From: Macrothele yani
Taxonomy: Eukaryota; Arthropoda; Arachnida; Araneae; Macrothelidae
DNA: 64,000 bases
Reading direction: 5' to 3'
Assembly: GCA_039090855.1 (NCBI GenBank)
Contig: CM076997.1
Location: 163,338,709-163,402,708 of the forward strand
In this document: piece by piece, positions 56,110-64,000 of the stretch
Layout of the letters: each line of letters opens with the position of its first letter
How positions within the stretch are numbered: position 1 is the stretch's first letter
Made by a program: the position numbers and the translations under genes
The notes under the pieces: model-generated
Database searches by the model: none
What the model saw: the letters and a program-made list of their open reading frames with translations, nothing else
What the model was told of the DNA's origin: nothing

Positions 56110-56870
56110 GGTAACTGTTTCCCGGGAAGAGAGAGTGCCAGTGCCATGAGACATCATCCACCACACATCCTTCATGTCTCATCTAGGATTTCAAGCCGGA
56201 CCCTTATCCGGTGAATGGTCAGAAAAAGAAATTAGACTGCTGCGTCTCCTCTGCTGCAAAAATATGTTTACGATCGCACTTTTAGAAACTCAACTGCATC
56301 CAGATTGATCATACGATTTACGTCAGTATAAATAAGAATAAAGAAAATCAGTAAGGATGCAATACCTGGATTACCAAAATATTAAATTTCTAACCCCATA
56401 TTTTTTATATCTTGTTATCCTGTAAATTATGCCGCCTAAATGGAAAATTGTGCAATGCAGAAATCTGGAAGTGCATGAATATCCTTACCATCTTTTACGC
56501 TATTCTCGTAGGTGGGCTTTCTGGAATCCGAATTATGGATGCGGTGATCCAGTGTGTAAGGAAATGCATATGGTGTTTTATTTTCATAGCCAAACCTCAC
56601 CCACTACATTACAATTTTGGGGTGTCGACCGTTAAAATGAAGGTTTTAATCCTATTACGAAAATATCTATTTGTGTCATAAAATCTTTCCCACATTGTAT
56701 CTTCTAAGATACTTCCCAGAAAAATACTTTCAAAGTTCGACGGCTACATAGTACAACCAATTCTGTTGTGCGACAATAAATGTTCTGGTTATGAGTTTTA
56801 GTCTTACTTATCTCCCACAACACCATTGATTCCGGTCCTTTTGAGTTCTGGACACGGTTTAATTTTCATC
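56110..56870. other. Nothing recognised
   Basis: No motif recognised. Confidence 0.45.
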
Positions 56871-56872
56871 TA

Positions 56873-58092
56873 CACTGAAGAACAATTGAATTAGAGACAG
56901 CTGGCGTTATGCACATGTGGCTCTGTGGGCGGCCCTATAAACTGAAATAACACGACGGATGCAGCGATCCGACAATATAAGGAGTGATGCAACGGGATTC
57001 AGTAAGAGTCGGGCGCAGTATGGGTAAGACGAAGGATCTAAGCGCATTTGATCGTGGGTAAATTGTCGGGACCCGGCGAATGGGTTACTCCATCTCGGAA
57101 GTCGTGCAGGCACTGAGATTTTTACTTGCCACTGTGTCACAGGTGCACCGTGAGTACATCGAATCCGGTAAAACCATTCCTACAAGGGACAACTGCCGTG
57201 GACAACAGCGTGCTGATGAGCAGGGTCATCGTTGGCCAGCTAGCATTGTAACAGCGGATAGACGGGCCACAGCGCAAGAAATCACTCGGCAATTTAACGC
57301 TGGGGCACAAAAACGTGTAAGCAGCCACACTATCCAGAACCATCTCCTCGCTGTAGGATACAGAAGCCATCGTCCTACGAGGGTATTGCTGCTGACCGCA
57401 CATCACAGGGTGCAAAGATTAGCATGGGCGCGGGAACATCGCCACTGGACCCCTAGATATGTGGGAAAATGTTGCCTTGACTGATGAGTCGAGATTCACG
57501 TTGGCACAAGCGGATGGCAGGTTACGAGTACGGCGCAAACCACATGAAGCGATGGATCCTTCTTGCCAGCAGGGTACTCTTCAAACTGGTGTGAGTGGCA
57601 TTCTCATCTGGGGACTGTTTACGTTTACTGAAATGGGACCCCTGGTACGTGTGACATTGTCCCTCACAGGTCAACGTTACCGAATATCCTGGACGACCAT
57701 TTGCTTCCGTTTGTGTGTCTTTAACATCCCACTGGGGACCTCATCCTGCAACAAGACAATGCACCGTGCCATCGCTCCCGAATTGTATCCGAATGGTTGG
57801 ATGAGCACTCCACAGACGTGACCTCACTTCCTTGGCCAGCTAGGTCCCCTGATCTCAATCCCATCGAACACATCTGGGATGCCATCGAGAGAGGTGTTCG
57901 AGGCTCTGACCCTCCTTCGTCAAATTTTCGGTAACTGTGGGAGCTTGTTCAGGGGTCGTGGATTCGTATGGCTTCCCAATGCTTCCGGTGTTTTGTCGAG
58001 TCCATGCCGAGACGAATCGCAGCCGTCATCAGGGCGAAAAGTGGTGCTGCTCGTTACTGGACAGGTATCTCTAATTCAATTGCTCTTCAGTG
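56873..58092 (+). mobile_element. Tc1-like element, full length
   Basis: Inverted ends CACTGAAGAACAATTGAATT and CACTGAAGAGCAATTGAATT are flanked by TA (56871-56872 and 58093-58094). Length 1220 bp. Confidence 0.96.
57020..58080 (+). pseudogene. Tc1-like transposase, about 36-residue D-E spacing, broken
   Basis: MGKTKDLSAFDRG, stop TAA, IVGTRRMGYSISEVVQALRF (helix-turn-helix), then RADEQGHRWPASIVTADRRA, QNHLLAVGYRSHRPTRVLLL, and, after a frame change near 57460, VALTDESRFTLAQADG (first Asp), VSGILIWGLFTFTEM, LQQDNAPCHRSRIVSEWLDE (second Asp), SLPWPARSPDLNPIEHIWDA (Glu) and SMPRRIAAVIRAKSGAA. Frame changes near 57460, 57690 and 57900. Confidence 0.94.
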
Positions 58093-58094
58093 TA

Positions 58095-59715
58095 ATTCAC
58101 ATAATTCTCTTTTGCTTCCACAAATCTGACAAAATATTAATTTCTTTCCTTTTACTTGTTTGAGGAAATGGCAAGAAAAAGAAAATACTCAATAACGTTG
58201 CTAGATATTAATGAGGACATTTGTTAGTGAAAGAACTCCTCGGAGATTAATGAACAGATTTAATTTGTTTCTTTAATGGAAATATCAATCAAATGATGAC
58301 TATTTGATAGGCACAAAATCCTTTTCTCTCGAAACGCGTCTAAAACAGAGATAAATTCTTCAGTTTTTTGTATTGATATTATTGTTCAATAATATGGAAA
58401 GAAAGAATGTTACATATTACAGTGTTCTACGCAAAACAACTGTCAGCCAACAACACCGAAATGCGTCTGAATTTTCTGCTCTGTTAAGCGTTATATGAAC
58501 TATTTCGTTGTTTATGATCTTTTTTTTTAATCGTAAAGTGGAAAATCATATAATTTACACACAAGTCAAGAATTTCCATTTCGTTCTGTGCAAGCATTCG
58601 GAGAAGGATGGTGATTTTCGCGAAAGTTCCATTTGCCGTTCGCTCAAGGGTTTCCATAACAGCCGTTAATGGATTTCTCTCCTGCAATAGAAAAGAGGCA
58701 TGGTATGCGCTTCACATTCTTTCCGTCTCCTTTTCTGTCTGCTGAACTTACCGGCAGAGAGAGTAAACTTAACTAAATCCCAAGAACCCTAGGGACGGAG
58801 ATATTTTGTCATTTATACCTCAAATACCATTTTTATTAAACTTGAAAATTCGGCAAATATATGTGAGAATCAACTAGACACAAATGGAATTTGCATGAGC
58901 ATTAAAAATCAGGTCATATTTTTGTCTCATGATGACACCCAGAAAACTTTACTGATTAGATACGGTTTCCTTTATAAAGCTGCTTTTTCGAAAGAATCTT
59001 GCTTATCGTTCTATTTTTCGGATAATATGTATTTCGGGTTACATAAATTTTCCTTTCTTTTACTTATTTTGTTTGTCAGTTCATATCATTTTCTTTACTA
59101 TCTTTCGGGTAAGTATCCAAGAGCTAGTTTTCCTTTGCTCCAAAATCTGAGAACGTTATATTTAGGCATTAGTTCTCGTTTTCAACTTTCTCAAGCAGCT
59201 AGTTTTTGTTTACTGCTTTAAGGCTCAAGAATGGGATTTCTTTTTTTTTTTTCCCTTTTTTTTAAATTGAAGTCTAGCGTTCGTTTCCCTCTTATTTTTC
59301 CTGAAAAGACAATTGATATATATATTTCCCTGTAAAATATGCTAGGCGTTGTATTACTTTCTCTGCAGTATTTCCGTAGTCCTTGTATATATTGAAAATA
59401 AAGAGTTTTTACGTTCATTATGAAAAATGAAACCAAAGGAAGTTGAAGTAAGATATTTTCTTGTTACGATCAAAAATGCCAAAACATCTTCTAATTTATA
59501 AAAGGGGAATTAAAGCCTGTTTACATATCGCGAACTCCTTTATGAGGAAATATCTCGATGAAGAGCAAAATACTCTAAACATCGGCGCGAAAGCTAATGC
59601 TGCTTAGCGGAATACGAAAGCTCTAAGTTTTACTTTGTTGATGAGACAAAATTGTTAAATCGTTATTTAATAAAGAACCAAAAGAGATATATTGCCGAAA
59701 AGAAACTGAGGATCT
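58095..59715. other. AT-rich DNA, nothing recognised
   Basis: T-runs near 59240. No motif. Confidence 0.45.
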
Positions 59716-59716
59716 G

Positions 59717-59862
59717 TGAAAACACATATTTGTCGTAGACAAGAATCGAACCTGCGACCCCTCATTTCGGAGTACGTTGTGCTCCAAACTAAGCTACACG
59801 GACGGAATGCACCGCTGCAGATTGTTGTCTTGACACATGTTTTACCTCTGTAGTACGTCACA
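59717..59862 (-). repeat. SINE-B copy i (second subfamily)
   Basis: Sense: TGTGACGTACTACAGAGG, TGTGTCAAGACAACAATCTG, then tRNA-like GTCCGTGTAGCTTAGTTTGG and GCAGGTTCGATTCTTGTC. It forms a dimer with copy ii; the linker between them is interrupted by the Foldback-like element. Confidence 0.88.
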
Positions 59863-60444
59863 TCATCTCCCTCTTAATATTTTGTTTTCTTTTTGAAACG
59901 AAGAACGATTTTTCATTACTTCTAGACGATGGGTGGAAAAATGGTGACCGACAATTCGTCCAATGACGATTGGTCCAATGCCGAGTAGTCCAATGCCGAG
60001 TAGTCCAATGCTAACTCGTCCAAAGGAACGTTTGGTCCAATGCCGTTTGGTCCAAGGGACTATTCGTCCCATGTACGGTTAGTCCATTGCCGATTCGTCC
60101 AAAGGGACGATTGATCCAATGATGATTCGTCCAATGGCATCATTCAACCAAGGGACATCGTTTTATTTCTTTTTTTTTTTTTGAGAAAGGAATTATAATT
60201 CCAGTTATTCTCCTCTTTATATCCTTTTGAAAAATGATTTCCATATATCTGGTATTTAAAAACATTTTATAAACCTGATAAAAGAGACTCAACAGAGCAT
60301 TTTACAGCTGTTTACAAGACACCTAGACCGCGGGCCTTTTTAGAAGAATTTAAGTTACAACTTAGATATTTGGTAATTGTAAACATTTTATAAAACCTAA
60401 TGAAAGGCACTCAGCGGATTATTTCTCAACTCAAACCTAGCCCG

Positions 60445-60810
60445 CGTGCCAATAAATTAATATTTAGCGTCTAAGTAAAAGTGCAATATTACTAACTTGC
60501 CTTGATGTGCAAAAGTTGTCAATGTGACATTAATAGAATAAAAAATGTTGAAAGGGCCTAGGCATAGGGCCTATGAATTGATATTTAGTGCCTAACGAAA
60601 AGCGCAATATTATTAACTTGATTTGATGCGTAAACTTTGTGAATATGACATTGGTAGAATAAAAACTGTTAAAAAGGCCTACGTCAATGGTCCATGAATT
60701 AATATTTAGTGCCTAAGTAAAGGCGCAATATTATTAATTTAATTTGACATACAAAAGGTATGATAATGGCATCGGTAGAATAAAAACAGTTAAAAAGGCC
60801 TAGGTCCAAA
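60445..60810. repeat. 120-bp tandem repeat, three units
   Basis: Landmark TTAATATTTAGTGCCTAAGT recurs at about 60458, 60579 and 60699, each followed by GCGCAATATTATTAA and ending GTTAAAAAGGCCTA. A weaker start lies near 60320 (TTTATAAACCTGATAAA). Confidence 0.88.
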
Positions 60811-60989
60811 CCCCGTCCAGTTTTCCAGTGGCCACTTAGCCGAACCCCACTGCACGCTACAAACAAAAACGAGGAAACTAGTTTTTTCTATTATTTAATG
60901 CAAGAGAGAAACATCAAAGTTGATTGAACTTCGGCTCGTACATCAGTAACTTCATACGGCAGAGAAGACAGTATAACAAGAAAAAAAGG

Positions 60990-61211
60990 CCGCCCCGGTG
61001 GCGCAGTGGTCTAAGCGATGGCTTCTGATCATTCGTCCGAAAGGGGTCCGGGTTCGAATCCCGGTGAGGCATGGATGTTGTGTTTGTCTTACGGCACTGG
61101 CTCTCTCCCTTCCCTGGAACCAGTGACCCTAAATTAGGGACGGGCGACTGCTTATAGCCCATTGCGTTGCTCACGGTGGTCGTTAAACCTCCAATCAAAA
61201 AAAAAAAGAAA
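60990..61211 (+). repeat. SINE-A, best preserved plus-strand copy
   Basis: GCCCCGGTGGCGCAGTGG (box A), GGGTTCGAATCCCGG (box B), TTGTGTTTGTCTTACGGCAC, CTTCCCTGGAACCAGTGACC, GGGACGGGCGACTGCTTATA and TTGCTCACGGTGGTCGTTAA, then an A-rich tail with G interruptions. It sits inside the Foldback-like element, so it is younger than that element or arrived with it. Confidence 0.95.
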
Positions 61212-61577
61212 AAAGAAAAAAGCGATTCCGAAAAAAAATAAATGTGTGTCCAGATTATTACGCGTGAAATGTAACATTATTTTGACATTCTTTGGAATAC
61301 TGATAATTACTGTACATACAACTTCAAAGAAGAATCATTACACATGAGATTTGTTTCCCACGAGTATAGATCGGACGGAAGCGGACTAATCGTATCATTG
61401 GACCATTCATCCCATTGGACGAATCGTACCTTTGGACCAATTGTCAATTGGACGAATTGGCATTGGACCAATCGACATTAGACTAATCGGCATTGGACCA
61501 ATTGTCGTTGGACGATTCGTATCAGACCCGTGGAACAAACATCACATATTTTTCGAAAGACGTTCAGGTATGAAAGT

Positions 61578-61723
61578 GAAAACACAAATTTGTCCGCGAC
61601 GAAAACTGAATTCGCCCACCCTCTCTCCGGAGTAAGTTACTCTCCCAACTAAGCTACACGGACGGAATGCGTCACTGCAGCTTTGTTGTCTTGACATGTG
61701 CTTTACCTCTGTAGGACGTCACA
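61578..61723 (-). repeat. SINE-B copy ii (second subfamily)
   Basis: Sense GTCCGTGTAGCTTAGTTGGG is the box A; box B is damaged. It lies on the other side of the Foldback-like element from copy i. Confidence 0.85.
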
Positions 61724-62096
61724 TATCATCATACCTTGCAACGTATGAGTAAAAAAGAGAGTAATGCAGCGAAAAGCCCCTCGGAGTATGTCGTCTGGCA
61801 GAACAGCAGCTCGCAATAGGGAGATGTGGGTTCGGATCCTATTGTCGGCAAATAAAGGTCATTTTGGTACCCAAATGAATTGGGATATCCTGGCCGTCAG
61901 GATTGGAATAAATATGTGTGATGGTTCTTCTACACAACGGATATAAATAATAAATAAATATTTCTGCAATGAAATAGTCGCCGTGCACTGATGTCAGTTG
62001 ATCCAAAACCTGTTGAGCGTTTTCGTGTCACATGTGACGATCGTCTTTGTCCCATCTGGGTCTCGTATACGGGGCTGTGTTGGACGAATGGTCGGA

Positions 62097-62345
62097 TCAC
62101 AGCGCTTGTTATTATTATTTTTTTTTGGTTGGAGGTTTAACGACCACCGTGAGCAACTCAATGGGCTATAAGCAGTCGTCCGTTCCTAATTTAGCGTCAC
62201 TGGTTTCAGGGAAGGGAGAGAGCCAGTGCCGCAAAACAAACACAACATCCATGCCTCACCGGAATTCGAACCCAGAGCCTTTTCGGACGAATGATTAGAA
62301 GCCATCGCTTTGACCACTACGTTACCGGTGCGGCTCACAGCGCTT
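62097..62345 (-). repeat. SINE-A with perfect target duplication
   Basis: TCACAGCGCTT at 62097-62107 recurs at 62335-62345. The SINE between them (62108-62334) lies on the minus strand with a T-rich start, hence an A-rich tail ending in AATAATAAC units. Box A and box B are readable. It shows that SINE-A inserts with about 11-bp duplications and where its true ends are. Confidence 0.96.
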
Positions 62346-62501
62346 TAAAGCTGTTGCTACAAGGGCGTCATAATGGTACCCATTTTAAGATACCGTGTTC
62401 CGTTATTCTGTGCCTTTCAGACTGTTATTTCCGTTTGCATAGCCATTATCATGGCTTTTGTGAAATTTGAATCTTTGCGATTGGACTTTGAAGTCGGACT
62501 C

Positions 62502-62650
62502 TGTAAAAACACAAGTTTGTCCGCGACGGGTATCGAACCCGTTTTCCTCAATCCGGAGTAAGTCGCTCTCCCAACTGAACTAGGCGGACAGAATATCTCG
62601 CTGCAGATTTGTCGTCTTTACACATGTTTTCACATCTGTAGTAGGTCACA
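62502..62650 (-). repeat. SINE-B copy iii (second subfamily)
   Basis: Sense GTCCGCCTAGTTCAGTTGGG and GGGTTCGATACCCGTCGCGG. It forms an uninterrupted dimer with copy iv through a 140-bp linker. Confidence 0.9.
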
Positions 62651-62790
62651 TCATCTCCCTCTAATTATTATTTTGGTTTGAAGCCAAGTAGAAATATTTC
62701 ATTAATTCCAGACAATGTGTGGAACAAACACCACACGTTTTTCGAAGAACTTAATGGCCAGTGGATCCATTTTCCACATTTGTGAGCCAA

Positions 62791-62922
62791 TGTAAAAGCA
62801 CAAGTTTGTCCGTGTCCCCTCACTCCGAAGTATGTCGCTCTCCCAACTGAGCTACGCAGACAGAATGTCTCGCTGCAGATTTGCCGTCTTGACACATGTT
62901 TTCACCTCTGCACTACGTCACA
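62791..62922 (-). repeat. SINE-B copy iv (second subfamily)
   Basis: Sense GTCTGCGTAGCTCAGTTGGG box A; box B region is deleted (CACTCCGAAG runs directly into GTGTCCC on the plus strand). The linker to copy iii is the empty site for the Foldback-like insertion. Confidence 0.88.
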
Positions 62923-62929
62923 ACTCACT

Positions 62930-64000
62930 TTACTTGTTGCTTTTGTTCATTAAATTTAATATTATGTTTTATTACTTAGCCTCTAGGTTGGCTGGCGTGC
63001 ACTGTTTTTAAACATATGTACGCATTTTTGAAATGTGATAGCAGAGGCACAATCGCAAGTCCAAAGAGATGAACAGTTAGCAATAAATGTTCAGGAGCAA
63101 AGAAGCGCAAGTTAGCAAACTCGTGGTCATTAAAACTTGACGTTTGCAGAAAACCGTGCTTCCGCAATACAAACTCAGGTACTCAAAACTACAGCTGAAG
63201 ACTTTTAGAAAACCTTGTTTGAGAACTATTTTTCTGAAGAAATTTCAACTACATGCCATATGCGAGAGATTTAAAAACATATTTATTACCTTTAAAAATT
63301 GTAAATATCGCATGTCCATCAACGACGAAAAATTAACCTTCCAATAAAACCTTTGTAATTTATGGTAACACAGTTTTAAAGTACTGACGTTTCCGTCTAA
63401 TATGGACGTCAGGGTATAAATCACATCAAAAACTGTTGTTAATATTGTTGTATCTGCACCAGGTGTTCATCTGCAGTGGTAAACGTAAAGTTCGCCGATG
63501 TACTGCATGACGCTGATAGAGCAGGAAAATGATCCAATGCCACACTTCCCCGATGAGAAATGTCAGTGCGGAAATATTTCACTCAACAAATGTTCGTAAG
63601 TTAATATCAGAGGCAAATCCGGAGAGTTGCTCATACAATGCAGTGCCTAATATGAAGGTGTTTGTTCAGCATCTGGATTTGAAGAGCGGTCTTCATGGAT
63701 AAAAGGAATCTAATTCGCTCTAGGACGTTATAGCCGTACTTTTGCCGACAGTGAGATTCTACCAACATCTTACTTCAGAACTACTGTTTTTGTCTTTCAA
63801 ATTACACCGTGCTGGTCATACCTCCGATGGTATTTTATATTCGATTTTCTTATGCTTTTCAGAATTTAATTAATACGTTTCTCTTCCAATGAGGGCAAGT
63901 TATTGTTTCCTTTATTTTTATTCCAACGGTCTATTTTCCTTATATTGGATATATTTTTAATTTTAGCAAATCGTTGGCCACAATCCTCATGTTCTGAAAC
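62930..64000. other. AT-rich DNA, nothing recognised
   Basis: Open frames are short and match nothing I know. Confidence 0.45.

Larger units (their letters stand above)
59939..61523. mobile_element. Foldback-like element with inverted 15-bp arrays
   Basis: The left end (59950-60140) is about 13 units of CGATTGGTCCAATGC-like sequence spaced 15-17 bp; the right end (61375-61523) is about nine units of its inverse (GGACCAATTGTC, GGACGAATTGGC). The architecture matches Drosophila Foldback elements, whose long inverted ends are arrays of short repeats. Flanks AGACGATGGGTGGAA (59924) and AGACCCGTGGAA (61524) align with each other and with the uninterrupted linker CAGACAATGTGTGGAACAAA at 62711. The interior holds a 120-bp tandem repeat and a SINE-A. 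No protein was found. Confidence 0.8.

Overview
The window reads as non-coding, transposon-rich nuclear DNA of an animal, most likely an arthropod. I infer this from the AT-rich background, the many Tc1/mariner families with TA target duplications, an RTE-type LINE with a (GAT)n tail, a hAT with a BED-finger start, a piggyBac-like MITE in TTAA, and tRNA-derived SINEs. A chelicerate would fit, but the sequence does not prove it. I found no convincing host exon, rRNA gene or functional tRNA gene, and no CRISPR array or bacterial-style operon. Nearly every recognisable coding stretch is a broken transposase or reverse transcriptase.

Layout. 0-7.2 kb: decayed Tc1-like piece, SINE, a mariner-superfamily element with 114-bp terminal repeats, a hidden LINE fragment, and a complete but dead Tc1-like element (5740-7166). 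9.7-11.7 kb: duplicated SINE body, a hairpin, and a possible uncharacterised DNA transposon (10178-11741). 13.6-14.5 kb: LINE 3' end, minus strand. 16.8-18.7 kb: truncated RTE copy. 18.9-20.6 kb: broken copy of a conserved protein I cannot name. 23.3-25.5 kb: 78-bp minisatellite split by a Tc1-like element. 25.6-28.8 kb: near-complete RTE copy. 29.0-31.2 kb: 79-bp satellite, a decayed Penelope-type RT, and a deleted third RTE copy carrying a piggyBac-like MITE. 32.6-35.0 kb: a mariner nested in a Tc1-like element. 37.4-38.6 kb: mariner. 39.8-40.8 kb: 147-bp tandem repeat. 40.9-42.9 kb: two Tc1-like elements. 44.0-44.4 kb: hairpin element. 45.3-46.3 kb: mariner. 47.3-48.7 kb: Tc1-like. 50.7-56.1 kb: SINEs and a hAT start. 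56.9-58.1 kb: Tc1-like. 59.7-62.9 kb: dimeric SINEs and a Foldback-like element whose ends are inverted arrays of a 15-bp repeat.

The elements do not form a pathway; what joins them is nesting. In several places a related uninterrupted copy inside the same window serves as the empty site, so insertions can be dated relative to each other: the Foldback-like element into a SINE dimer, the MITE into RTE copy 3, a Tc1 into a minisatellite, and a mariner into a Tc1-like element. The best candidates for something undescribed are the Foldback-like element (59939-61523), the hairpin element with 14-bp target duplication (44041-44352), and the element with GC-rich subterminal palindromes (10178-11741).
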